NCBI GenBank assembly: GCA_029259935.1
Contig: JAJDEH010000107.1
Coordinates: 1 to 44,629, forward strand
Length of the DNA stretch: 44,629 bases
From: Planctomycetota bacterium
GTDB lineage: Bacteria; Planctomycetota; Planctomycetia; Pirellulales; Pirellulaceae
Direction: 5' to 3'
Part shown: positions 24,532 to 33,484 of the stretch, piece after piece
Layout: every line of letters begins with the position of its first letter
How positions within the stretch are numbered: position 1 is the first letter of the stretch
Made by a program: the position numbers and the translations under genes
The notes under the pieces: model-generated
The model's database searches: none
Told to the model about the DNA's origin: nothing
What the model saw: only the letters and a program-made list of their open reading frames with translations

Positions 24532-26027
24532 GTATTGTCAAACCTAAGCGAATATAGATCCGCGTCTTTCATCTCGAACCGCAGCCGAACCGTCTGGCCG
24601 GCAAGCGACGCGACGTTGGCACCTTGCTTCCACTTGACAACGTGGTCCGTCCGGTCGCCGATCAGTTCGGGGCAGTCGCTCAGCGAAAATCCCTCGATTG
24701 GCTTGCCGGCGGCTGATTGAAGCTCGACACGCATACCGCCAGCCGCCGACGTTGAGTAGTTCAACGTCAGTTGATTGCCGGCAAATGTGAGTGGCTTGGT
24801 GACCAAACTGCCGCCCTTAAATGGAGCGGACACCGAGGCAAAACCGTCAAGACGCAGCGAGTATCGTCGCACATGAATCGTGGGATAACCCGAGTTGTGT
24901 TTCACGTACAGCGAAAGTTCTCCGTCGCCCGTTTGGACGATGCCTCGAGCGGCATAGTTGGCCCGCGACGTCCAGTTTCGCAGGTCGAGTCCCGGGCGGA
25001 CGAAGGCCTCCATGAACGTGCGGCTAAAGTCCGCTCCGCCGCGACACGACGTCAACACGATGTCGGTGCAATCGCTGGCGTAGTTCCATTTGGTGGGCGT
25101 GCCGATTCGACGCGCTTCTTCTTCGGTTACGACTCGGCGGCCAGGAAAGAATCGCGTGGGCAAGCCAAGATAGATGTGCGGCGCTCGATCGTAGGGATCG
25201 ATTTGATTGGTGTAGAGGTGTTGCCGAGGTTGGCCATCCAGTTCCAGATCGACGGGTTCCGACCAATGAACAAAGTCGCTGGAGGTCGTGCGGGCGATCC
25301 AGCGGACGCCTTCGCGGAAGACGCGGAAATAGCAGACGTATTGTCCTTCGCTCTCCGACCAAAAGGCATTATTCTGCGAATCGAAGGCGCCCTTAGTGAT
25401 GACCGGATCGGCTTGCAGTTGCTTCCAGCGATGGCCGTCGGCGGAAACGAACGCCAGCAGACCGGGCTTGCCGGTGCCGCCGAGCGCTTTGTATCGCTGA
25501 TCGGCGGGCGCATCGGGATTGGCATCGATGAACGGTGCCAGGTTGTGGCAACCGCGATTGCGGGCCAGTACGACGTTGTTCTCTTTCGTGCCATGAACGT
25601 CGTACAACCCGAGCTTGGGCTTCGTCCAGTGGACGCCGTCGTTGCTTTCGGCAACGCAGGTGACTTCGGTATCCAGATCGTGACGGGCAGCGGGCATTCC
25701 GCGATAGTAAAACCGAAATGTATCGCCGTCCTTGAACACCGTTTCGTAGCCGCTGTACAGCCCTTCCCACGGCTTGTCGAATTTGAAGGCAACTTCACGC
25801 GGTTGCGGCGCGTGCAGTGCCAATCGGGTCCCATCCAGGCGATCGATCAAGAAATCGTCAACAAACAACTCGCGTCGCGTGCCAATGTCGACCGTGGGCG
25901 AATCCGTGTCAGCGGCGGTGGCCTGACGTGAGGAAAAGATCGGGGTCGACGAAGCCAAGCCGATCGCGGCCGCGGATTGCAGCCAGTGGCGGCGTGTTAA
26001 CGCGTAGTGGTTCATGGAATCGCTCAT
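24528..26027 (-). CDS. Tat-exported protein, glycoside-hydrolase-like beta-propeller
   Basis: A 499-residue protein. The N-terminus has a twin-arginine signal (TRRHWLQSAAAIGLASSTPI). The body has phrases of the five-bladed propeller glycosidase superfamily (GH32/43/62/68-like), such as YSGYETVFKDGDTFRFYYRG, CVAESNDGVHWTKPKLGLYD and SDFVHWSEPVDLELDGQPRQ, each blade carrying a substrate-viewing Asp/Glu-Gly turn. No certain catalytic trio can be assigned from sequence alone. Planctomycete genomes have many such exported proteins, thought to act on complex polysaccharides. ATG at 26027 is used; 26015 and 26069 are alternatives. The gene is divergent from the large cytochrome protein at 26154. Confidence 0.75.
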   Translation of the reverse strand: MSDSMNHYALTRRHWLQSAAAIGLASSTPIFSSRQATAADTDSPTVDIGTRRELFVDDFLIDRLDGTRLALHAPQPREVAFKFDKPWEGLYSGYETVFKDGDTFRFYYRGMPAARHDLDTEVTCVAESNDGVHWTKPKLGLYDVHGTKENNVVLARNRGCHNLAPFIDANPDAPADQRYKALGGTGKPGLLAFVSADGHRWKQLQADPVITKGAFDSQNNAFWSESEGQYVCYFRVFREGVRWIARTTSSDFVHWSEPVDLELDGQPRQHLYTNQIDPYDRAPHIYLGLPTRFFPGRRVVTEEEARRIGTPTKWNYASDCTDIVLTSCRGGADFSRTFMEAFVRPGLDLRNWTSRANYAARGIVQTGDGELSLYVKHNSGYPTIHVRRYSLRLDGFASVSAPFKGGSLVTKPLTFAGNQLTLNYSTSAAGGMRVELQSAAGKPIEGFSLSDCPELIGDRTDHVVKWKQGANVASLAGQTVRLRFEMKDADLYSLRFDNT

Positions 26028-26153
26028 GGGATCCGAGGGGACATGGGGGGAGACGATCTGGTTTCTCAAGGAAGATGCGGTTTCTCAGAGAAGCCGGGCG
26101 GCAGTTTCTCACAACGAACTCAAGTTTGATATGATAGACGGATCGTCGTTGCC

Positions 26154-29100
26154 ATGCCGCAAAATTCCCAGCGAGTTGCCGAGAAAATGCTCCGAAGAAT
26201 TGCCCCGTTGCTAATTGTCTGTTTTGCCACGGTCTCGCTAGGCGAAGACTTCATTCCTCGCCGGCAGAACAAGCCGCCGGGGCCGCCGCTGTCGCCCGAG
26301 CAAGCAATCAAACGCATGACCGTCCCCGAAGGTTTCTCGGTGGAACTGGTGGCCAGCGAACCTGATATCGTCAACCCGGTGGCCATGACCATCGACGAGC
26401 GCGGCCGTTTTTGGATTACCGAAAGTCTGGAGTATCCCCGCCGAGCTCCCGGCAAAGGCCGCGATCGCGTGAAGGTGTTGGAAGACACGACGGGCGACGG
26501 CAAGGCCGACAAGGTGACGATCTTTGCCGAAGGACTGAATATCCCGTCGGGCATCGCGGTGGGCCATGGCGGCGTGTGGGTCGCCAACTCGCCGGATATC
26601 CTGTTCATGCGCGATACCGATGGCGACGGCAAGGCCGACGAATCGAAAGTCGTGGTCAGCGGTTTCGGACGCACCGATACGCATGAACTTCCCAACTCGC
26701 TTATTTGGGGACCCGATGGCTGGTTGTATGGACTGAACGGTGTCTTTAATTACAGCCACGTAAAGCACCGTGGCCAGGAGCATCGATTCACCTGCACGAT
26801 GTTTCGCATCAATCCACGCGCCGACGAAGATGGACCATGGAAAGGGACTCACGATTTCGAACTCTTCTGCGAAGGCACCAGTAACCCCTGGGGCATTACG
26901 TTTGATAAAGAAGGCTCGGCGTTCATTAGCGCCTGCGTCATCGATCACTTGTGGCACTTGACCGAGAGCGGTTATTACCATCGCCAGGGCGGTCCGTATC
27001 CTCCCTTCACTTGGAAGATCGAGTCGATCGTTAAGCATCGCCATCAAATGGCCGCCTACTGTGGCATTCATTACTTCGACAGTGATGCGTATCCGCCCGA
27101 GTATCGGGAACGGTTGTATATGGGCAACATTCACGGCGGATGCATCAATGTCGACGAGCTAACTCGGGCCGGTTCGACCTACTTCGGCAAAGGAAAACCC
27201 GATTTCCTCACCGCCAACGATGTTTGGTTCATGCCGGTGGTGCAGAAGACGGGACCGGACGGATGCTTGTATGTGCTGGATTGGTACGATCGCTATCACT
27301 GTTATCAAGACGCCAATCGCGATCCCAAAGGCATCGACCGGTTAAACGGGCGCCTGTATCGCGTACGATATAAGGACACGCCTCGCGCGCCTCGTTTCGA
27401 TTTAGCCAAGGAAACTGATGCACAGCTTGTCGAGCGTTTGCACAGCCCCAATGTTTACTACAGGGACATCGCGCAGCGGATTCTCGCTGAGCGTGCCGAC
27501 GATAAGACTCGGAAATCACTCCAGCAGTTGGTTCTAAATGACGCCGAACCGCGGAAGACACGGCTGCATGCGTTGTGGGCACTGACAGGTGGCGGACCCT
27601 TGGATTCCGATTTTCATTTGGAATTACTAGGTCACGAAGATCCTACATTTCGCGCGTGGGGCGTGCGCGTGGCGGGCAACATGCGAGAAGTAGCCAGCCG
27701 CGTTCGCGACCAAGTCGTTGATCTGGTCGGCGATCCGTCGCTAGATGTCGTGCTGCAAGTCGCCATCGCGGCCAAGAAGATTGACGGCATCGATTCGGTT
27801 CCGCTACTGCTGTCCGCTCTAGCCCGCGCGGGCGAAGATCCGCTGCTGCCTCGCATTGTGTGGCAAAATTTGCATCCGATGTTGGATAGCCGGGCCGACG
27901 ATTTCTTCGCGACTCTTGAAACGAAGAAGTTACATGACAACAGCGCCGTGGCCGCGCTGCTGCCGCGAGTCATCGATCGCCTGCTGGCTTCGAAGAATGC
28001 GGACCCGGCCTCGCTCGTTCAGTTGTTCGTTACGTTGCAGCAAAGCGGCAACGACAAAGCGGCCCGATTGTGCTTGGAGCGCGTCGCCCAATCGATGCAA
28101 ACGCGGCAGATCGCTCCTCAGCAAATCGCCAAGCTGCGTCCGAAGCTGGAGGCCGGATTGAAGCCGATCTTGACCGGATCGCAAGATCATCCGCTGTTTC
28201 TGGACGCCGCGCTGTTGGCCACCACTTGGAACGATGCCGCGGCCAGTCGGGTCGCCTTGCAAGTGTTGCAGTCCGGAAAGCAATCCAACGCGCGCCGCAT
28301 CCAGGCTCTTGAAGCATTGGTGGCGGCGAAAAATGAAAACGTGCTAGGGGCGCTGGGCAAGTTGCTAACAAGCAAGGACAACAACCCTCAAACGACAAAC
28401 TTGCGACGTCTGGCCATTGCCGGGCTGGGCCGGCTGGACGATCCCGAAGTAGCCACCCTGTTGTTGTCGCATTACGCGCAACTGGAACCGACCGTGCGCC
28501 CGGTGGTCGCGGAAGTGCTGACTCAGCGCGTGTCGTGGGCCAAGCCGTTGTTGGCCGCGATCCGCCGCGACGAGATTCCTCGCGATGCGCTAAACCTCAC
28601 CCAAATTCGCAAATTGATTGCCGCACAAGATCGCGACGTACTCCAGCAAGTGGAGAAGATCTGGGGAAGCATTCGAACCGACCGGGATCCCAAACGGGCT
28701 TTGGTCATCGATCGGGTTCGCAAGTTGGTGCGAGAAAATCTGCAGGAGGCGAATCTCGTCCACGGACAGGAGTTATATACGAAGAAATGCGCGGTGTGCC
28801 ATACGTTTCAAGGTAAGGGCGAGAAAATTGGTCCCGACATCACCGTCAATGGACGGTCGTCATTTGAGCAACTGTTATCCAACGTACTCGATCCGAATCT
28901 GGTGATCGGGCCCGACTATCAAGCCCGCATTGTGATCACGACCGACGGACGCACTTTGACAGGACTGCTGGCGGAGGAAAACGATCAGCGCGTCGTCTTG
29001 AAAATGCAAGGCGGTAAGATCGAGACCATTGCCCGCCGAGATGTGGAAGAACTGGCGGTGAGTAAGGTCTCACTGATGCCGGAGAATCTAGAGCAAGACT

Positions 29101-29660
29101 TGTCGGACAAGGATCTGCTCGACCTGATGGCCTACGTGGCTCGCGATGTGTCGGGCGGCGATCAGGCCGTTCGCTGGATTCGGGGTACTCGCCGCTTGGC
29201 CGCTCGCGACATTGTTGATGCGTCGCGTTATCACGAAATCCTGGACCAATTCGCACCCGGCTTTTCAACGGCCAGGGTTGGCGAGAAAGGGCTGGGCATC
29301 GTCGGCAATCACTTTGGCCGCGCGGGCGTGTTGCGGACTCACCCGGTTGATCGCAAGACGCCATGCGTCTTGACCTCCAAAGTGGACGTGCCCAAAGGCA
29401 AGCGGACCTATCTGGTGCTAAGCGTGTCGCACGAAGCGGGCGATGGCGTTCGCGATTGGCAGTTGGTGGTCAAAGCCAACGGCAAGGTGCTGCACCAATC
29501 GGTGATTGGCGCGAAATCGGGCGTCGATCACTGGACCGAAGTGGCGATCGACCTGTCTCAGTTCGCGGGCCAGCGGGTGCAACTGGATCTGGCCAACAAG
29601 GCCACCGACTGGTCGTGGGAATTCGCCTATTGGGATCGCATTGAAGTTGTTTCGCAGTGA
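26154..29660 (+). CDS. secreted membrane-bound dehydrogenase-HEAT-cytochrome c protein
   Basis: A 1,168-residue protein. After a signal peptide (LLIVCFATVSLG) residues about 50-430 form a beta-propeller dehydrogenase-like domain, with FSVELVASEPDIVNPVAM, GRFWITESLEYP and SNPWGITFDKEGSAFIS. A HEAT-repeat region follows to about residue 830. Next is a class I cytochrome c domain with CAVCH at 879-883 for covalent haem c and the distal GPDITVNGR. The C-terminus (about 1020-1168) resembles a carbohydrate-binding beta-sandwich. This architecture (PVC-type dehydrogenase plus PSCyt/heme-binding domain) is characteristic of planctomycetes and verrucomicrobia. The start could also be the ATG at 26187. 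The electron donor is unknown. Confidence 0.87.
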   Translation: MPQNSQRVAEKMLRRIAPLLIVCFATVSLGEDFIPRRQNKPPGPPLSPEQAIKRMTVPEGFSVELVASEPDIVNPVAMTIDERGRFWITESLEYPRRAPGKGRDRVKVLEDTTGDGKADKVTIFAEGLNIPSGIAVGHGGVWVANSPDILFMRDTDGDGKADESKVVVSGFGRTDTHELPNSLIWGPDGWLYGLNGVFNYSHVKHRGQEHRFTCTMFRINPRADEDGPWKGTHDFELFCEGTSNPWGITFDKEGSAFISACVIDHLWHLTESGYYHRQGGPYPPFTWKIESIVKHRHQMAAYCGIHYFDSDAYPPEYRERLYMGNIHGGCINVDELTRAGSTYFGKGKPDFLTANDVWFMPVVQKTGPDGCLYVLDWYDRYHCYQDANRDPKGIDRLNGRLYRVRYKDTPRAPRFDLAKETDAQLVERLHSPNVYYRDIAQRILAERADDKTRKSLQQLVLNDAEPRKTRLHALWALTGGGPLDSDFHLELLGHEDPTFRAWGVRVAGNMREVASRVRDQVVDLVGDPSLDVVLQVAIAAKKIDGIDSVPLLLSALARAGEDPLLPRIVWQNLHPMLDSRADDFFATLETKKLHDNSAVAALLPRVIDRLLASKNADPASLVQLFVTLQQSGNDKAARLCLERVAQSMQTRQIAPQQIAKLRPKLEAGLKPILTGSQDHPLFLDAALLATTWNDAAASRVALQVLQSGKQSNARRIQALEALVAAKNENVLGALGKLLTSKDNNPQTTNLRRLAIAGLGRLDDPEVATLLLSHYAQLEPTVRPVVAEVLTQRVSWAKPLLAAIRRDEIPRDALNLTQIRKLIAAQDRDVLQQVEKIWGSIRTDRDPKRALVIDRVRKLVRENLQEANLVHGQELYTKKCAVCHTFQGKGEKIGPDITVNGRSSFEQLLSNVLDPNLVIGPDYQARIVITTDGRTLTGLLAEENDQRVVLKMQGGKIETIARRDVEELAVSKVSLMPENLEQDLSDKDLLDLMAYVARDVSGGDQAVRWIRGTRRLAARDIVDASRYHEILDQFAPGFSTARVGEKGLGIVGNHFGRAGVLRTHPVDRKTPCVLTSKVDVPKGKRTYLVLSVSHEAGDGVRDWQLVVKANGKVLHQSVIGAKSGVDHWTEVAIDLSQFAGQRVQLDLANKATDWSWEFAYWDRIEVVSQ

Positions 29661-29678
29661 CGGCGGCGGGCCGCTTGC

Positions 29679-30320
29679 TCAATCCAACAAATCGCCCAAC
29701 TCTTGCCGCAACCGCTGCAGCACGCGCGATTTGGCGACGCGCACTCCGCCGGGTTGCATCGAGAGTTCCTCGGCCACGTCTTTCGGCGATTGGCCGTCCA
29801 CCACCACGCGCCAAAAGGCCTGCCAAGTTCGCTCCTGAAAATCCTCTTGAATCAGTTCGAGCGCTTGCAAGAACAAACGGTGATGTACCTGTTGCTCGGC
29901 GGCTTCGTCTTCATCATCTTGTGGCTCGACGTCCGGCACTTGCGAAAACTGCAAATGAGCCACGGAACCACCGGCGGCTTGAGGTTGGCGGTTTTGGCGG
30001 CGGTAAAAATCGACCACCTTGCTGCGGGTAATCGTCCGCAGCCAACCACGAAAAGTGTCCCGGGGGCGGTCTTTGCGAAATCGTTCGATGTTGGTGGCCA
30101 CCGAGCGAAACACTTCTTGCACGACATCGGGAATCTCTTGATCCGACAGCCGCTGTTGGCGGCACCAATAGTAAACCAGCGGCGAATAGAGACGCACCAG
30201 CCGATCCCAAGCCTGGGCATCGTCTTTGCGCAAGCGCGAAAGGAGGCTCTGCGACGTGGAAGTGACACTTCCCGTCGAGGACGCGTTTCGTGAACGTTTT
30301 TCGTCGCGATCGGTTTTCAT
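29679..30320 (-). CDS. ECF-type RNA polymerase sigma factor (kinase-linked)
   Basis: A 213-residue sigma-70-like factor. Region 2 is seen in DAQAWDRLVRLYSPLVYYWC and the -10-recognising IPDVVQEVFRSVATNIERF; region 4 is ALELIQEDFQERTWQAFWRV and SPKDVAEELSMQPGGVRVAK. An acidic linker (PDVEPQDDEDEAAEQ) joins them. The ATG at 30320 lies 7 bases after the stop codon of the haem-motif kinase gene, so the two are an operon. This is the layout of ECF factors controlled by a partner Ser/Thr kinase. The genes it controls are not visible. Confidence 0.87.
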   Translation of the reverse strand: MKTDRDEKRSRNASSTGSVTSTSQSLLSRLRKDDAQAWDRLVRLYSPLVYYWCRQQRLSDQEIPDVVQEVFRSVATNIERFRKDRPRDTFRGWLRTITRSKVVDFYRRQNRQPQAAGGSVAHLQFSQVPDVEPQDDEDEAAEQQVHHRLFLQALELIQEDFQERTWQAFWRVVVDGQSPKDVAEELSMQPGGVRVAKSRVLQRLRQELGDLLD

Positions 30321-30327
30321 CAAGGTT

Positions 30328-32196
30328 TCACGCGCGTGGCCGCGACCGAGTTCCGACTAACAACCCTAGACTGGCGCCGATCAGCAACAGCGACATCAGG
30401 CCCATCAACACGAAGACTCCTTCAAGGCCCGATCTCGTTCGCGCGACGTCGCGGTCGAGCGGCCGAGTGACGGTCAACACGCCCGCCAAATTGCCCTTGT
30501 CCCAATCTCTTTTTGGACTCTTCTCATTCTTGTTGTGGCATTCCACGCAACTCTTTTGCATTAATTGGCCCTTGGCAAAGCGAACCACGGGCCGGCCGTC
30601 GATCTCCGTAAACGTGTGATGAGATAGGTCTTCCGAATCGCCTTGCCTGACCCGTTCGTTCAAGATGGCCAACGACTCGAGTTGGAATTGGTCTTTGGGC
30701 TCGGCGTCCGATCGCCAGGGGTGGTCGCTGCAAAGTTGCACATGCATTCCGCTATTGCGGCTGATGCGCGCCCCCGCGTCGATCGTAAACGTCGCCGGCA
30801 GCGGCAGCTTTCCGGTGGGGATTTTTTTTCGGTCCAATTCGGTAAGTAGATCGCTGTAATAGGCGTTGATCTCCTCCAGCATGTCCGCTTCCATGCGGGC
30901 GCTATCCAGTGCCGTTTGCTGAACGAGATCGGTGGTCAAATAAGACAAACGAAAAAAGCCGGCAGCCGATCCCAGAGTAATCGCCAACAACAGGCTCGCG
31001 GCCAGAGGGTACCGCAGGCACCATCGCCACAGCCGTTCAGTGTATCCCATGGGCCGAGCCAGAATCGGCTCGCCTTTCAAATAGCGATTCAAATCGTTGG
31101 CCAATTCCTCGGCGGATTGATAACGCCGAGCGGGCGACTTCGAGATCGCCTTCAGGCAGATCGTCTCCAAGTCCTTGGGAATCCCATCGTGCAGTTGCCG
31201 CAGCGGGCGCGGGTCGTCTTCCAAAACCTGCAGCAACAGCATCCGCTTGTTGCCCTGAAACGGCCGTTCTCCGGTTAGCATTTCATAGAGAATCACGCCC
31301 AAGCTATAGATATCGCCGCGGGCGTCGACGGTGTTCGATTCGCCACGCGCCTGTTCGGGAGACATGTAGGCCGGCGTTCCCATGACATGGCCATCCGAGG
31401 TGACGGAAAGTTCTCCGCCAGTGCGTTTGGCCAACCCAAAGTCGGCCAGGTGCGGCCGGCCGTTGCCGTCAAGCAACACGTTCGACGGTTTGATATCGCG
31501 GTGAATCACGCCGTGTTCGTGAGCATATTGCAAAGCACTGGCCAACTCGGCAATCAGCTCGGCGGCCTGCCGCGGATCGAACAGACCTCCTCTTAAACGC
31601 GTTTCTAACGTTTCGCCGTCGACAAATTCGGTGACCAAGAAGCAGACGCCGTCGTCGGTCTGCCCCGTTTCATATAACGAAACGATGCCCGCGTGCTGAA
31701 GTTGAGCGGCACTGCGAGCCTCTCGCAAAAACCGCGCGATCTCTTCATCGCCCGCGAAGCAGCCGGCCCGCGAGATCTTGACGGCAACCGTGCGGTCGAG
31801 TTCGAGGTCGCGTGCTCGAAAGACATAGCCAAAGGATCCGTCGCCAAGTTCCGCCTCAAGTTCGAATCGTCCGAGCCGGCAGGGCCCCTCGGCAAGCCGC
31901 CGAGCATAACGCCGTCCTGGATCTAGCGAGATCTCCGCCGAACAGACCGAGCGACTCGCTTGTAGCGCCACATCAACCACATTGGGCGGCACGGCAACCG
32001 CCGCCGACCCGGAATTAGTCTGCAGCGTCTTCAACTCACTGAGCAAGGCGTCGTCGTGCAAGTCGAAGTCTTGCAGCGCCGCGTCGCACGATGGACACTC
32101 GTCTAGATGATGGGCAATCTGTTCAAAAACCGCACCGGAGAGGTCTCCTACCGCAAATGCTTCCAGTTGCTGCGAACCGGGACAATCTATCTTCAT
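30328..32196 (-). CDS. membrane Ser/Thr protein kinase with anti-sigma zinc finger and extracytoplasmic haem (DUF3365-like) domain
   Basis: A 622-residue protein. Order: an anti-sigma-type zinc finger at about 24-37 (HHLDECPSC), a protein kinase domain at about 110-375 (GDGSFGYVFRA, VAVKIS, HRDIKPSNVLLD, DFGLAKR), a membrane helix at about 395-415 (LAASLLLAITLGSAAGFF), and an outer domain resembling DUF3365 with CVECH at 550-554, a c-type haem site. A second membrane helix at about 595-615 (VFVLMGLMSLLLIGASLGLL) returns to the cytoplasm. Both helices enclose the sensing domain. The CxxCH suggests redox, oxygen or nitric oxide sensing. ATG at 32196 is used in place of the upstream 32232. Confidence 0.86.
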   Translation of the reverse strand: MKIDCPGSQQLEAFAVGDLSGAVFEQIAHHLDECPSCDAALQDFDLHDDALLSELKTLQTNSGSAAVAVPPNVVDVALQASRSVCSAEISLDPGRRYARRLAEGPCRLGRFELEAELGDGSFGYVFRARDLELDRTVAVKISRAGCFAGDEEIARFLREARSAAQLQHAGIVSLYETGQTDDGVCFLVTEFVDGETLETRLRGGLFDPRQAAELIAELASALQYAHEHGVIHRDIKPSNVLLDGNGRPHLADFGLAKRTGGELSVTSDGHVMGTPAYMSPEQARGESNTVDARGDIYSLGVILYEMLTGERPFQGNKRMLLLQVLEDDPRPLRQLHDGIPKDLETICLKAISKSPARRYQSAEELANDLNRYLKGEPILARPMGYTERLWRWCLRYPLAASLLLAITLGSAAGFFRLSYLTTDLVQQTALDSARMEADMLEEINAYYSDLLTELDRKKIPTGKLPLPATFTIDAGARISRNSGMHVQLCSDHPWRSDAEPKDQFQLESLAILNERVRQGDSEDLSHHTFTEIDGRPVVRFAKGQLMQKSCVECHNKNEKSPKRDWDKGNLAGVLTVTRPLDRDVARTRSGLEGVFVLMGLMSLLLIGASLGLLVGTRSRPRA

Positions 32197-32405
32197 TGCG
32201 CAATTCCCAAGTAATTCACATCGAATCAGCACCTAGTATTCTAACGTCGAGGTGTTACATTCCGCGTCCTAAATGTCGGCCAGCAAGCGAGATGGACGCG
32301 GCCGCCCCGCTATTCGTGGAAGAATTAGCCAAGAAACGGTCGAGATTTCGCAATAAAAAGGCCGAGCCACGGGGTCGTTATTGCGTTAGCACGTTCGGAG
32401 AGATG

Positions 32406-32921
32406 ATGGACAAGTTGGCAGTCAGATTGGCGCGTGGCGACGAAACCGCCTTCGCCGAATTGTACGACGCTTGTGCCGATTCGCTTTATCAATATCTCAT
32501 GTTCCGCCTGCGTTGCCCGGAAGACGCTCGCGAGGTACTCCAGGAAACATTTCTGCGGTTGGTCCGCGCGAGAAAGTCCGTGGCCAAGGTGGACGATCTT
32601 CGCGGGTATGTCTTCACTATCGCCAGAAACGAAGCCCTGCGATTGGCGTCACGCAATGGAAAACGAAAAGAAACGGTCGGAAATGAGGAGTGGTTGCTTG
32701 CGGACGACGATCTGCAGCGCCGCGACGCAAAGGAATCAATTGCGAATTCGCTAGCGCGTTTGGATCCAACGGAAGCGGAAGTAGTCGAGTTGAAAATCCA
32801 TGCCGGGCTGACATTTCGCGAGATCGCGGAGGTAACGGGCCTTCCGCAAGGAACCGTGGCCACGCGTTACCGGACAGCCATTGGCCGTTTGCGAAAGTGG
32901 CTGGCGAAGGAGTTTCCATGA
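32406..32921 (+). CDS. ECF RNA polymerase sigma factor
   Basis: A 171-residue sigma factor, diverging from the kinase gene. Region 2 includes FAELYDACADSLYQYLMFRL and DAREVLQETFLRLVRAR; region 4 includes LDPTEAEVVELKIHAGLTFR and LPQGTVATRYRTAIGRLRKW. Two adjacent ATGs, 32403 and 32406, follow a GGAGAG; the latter has the better spacing. An upstream ATG at 32292 would add 38 residues and is less likely. The stop overlaps the next gene start (ATGA at 32918-32921), meaning translational coupling to a putative anti-sigma factor. Confidence 0.87.
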   Translation: MDKLAVRLARGDETAFAELYDACADSLYQYLMFRLRCPEDAREVLQETFLRLVRARKSVAKVDDLRGYVFTIARNEALRLASRNGKRKETVGNEEWLLADDDLQRRDAKESIANSLARLDPTEAEVVELKIHAGLTFREIAEVTGLPQGTVATRYRTAIGRLRKWLAKEFP

Positions 32922-33484
32922 ACGACGACGATGTCCAGCCGGAACACAGCTTCACGCCCGCCCCGATAGAAGAACTGTTGCGCGGCATTCGGCCGCCTGC
33001 CGCTCCACCGGCTTTGCGAGAAGAAATTCTGGCGGCCGTTGGCGAGCAACTGCGCAAGCAGCCCGCGCGGTGGGACCTGCGATTGGCCGCCGCCGCCGCC
33101 GCACTGCTGATCGTAGCGGTCGTTTCGAGTCAACTTGTGCGGCGTGCCGAGCAGCAAAGGCTTGCCAATCTCTATGGACCGCGACCGACGCCGCAATCAG
33201 TTATCAACGTCGCGGACGCGATTCGCTCTGTTTCCGACGACGAAACGGCCCTGTGGTTTCAACGGCGCCTGGCAACTATTTCGCGACAGCGCAAAAGACG
33301 CCCCTCTCCGCTCTCCGGTGATTGGAAGAGGGTCCTCGACGAGTTCACCATTACAAGAAGGGTTCTGCAAGATGACCAAACTGAAGAAGATTCTGAAGTG
33401 GGGAATGATCGGCAGCGCGGCAATTATCGCGATCCTGCTGGTCATTCACACCGTACTCGCCTGGGTCGCGGGGTCCCGGCTTGA
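32918..33484 (+). CDS. putative membrane anti-sigma factor
   Basis: A 188-residue protein. A cytoplasmic N-terminus (PAPIEELLRGIRPPAAPPAL) precedes a single membrane helix (LRLAAAAAALLIVAVVSSQLV, about residues 50-70) and an outer part. Its start overlaps the sigma gene stop by 4 bases, the classical sigma/anti-sigma arrangement. No zinc finger or known anti-sigma domain is visible, so this is inferred from position. The last 37 codons overlap the next gene in another frame; that tail (DDQTEEDSEVGNDRQRGNYR onward) is unlike the rest and could be a frameshift or lost-stop artefact. Confidence 0.65.
   Translation: MNDDDVQPEHSFTPAPIEELLRGIRPPAAPPALREEILAAVGEQLRKQPARWDLRLAAAAAALLIVAVVSSQLVRRAEQQRLANLYGPRPTPQSVINVADAIRSVSDDETALWFQRRLATISRQRKRRPSPLSGDWKRVLDEFTITRRVLQDDQTEEDSEVGNDRQRGNYRDPAGHSHRTRLGRGVPA

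Noticed and set aside
24771..25931. A 386-codon plus-strand open frame.
   Set aside because: It is antisense to the Tat-exported protein, which has a signal and blade-like motifs.
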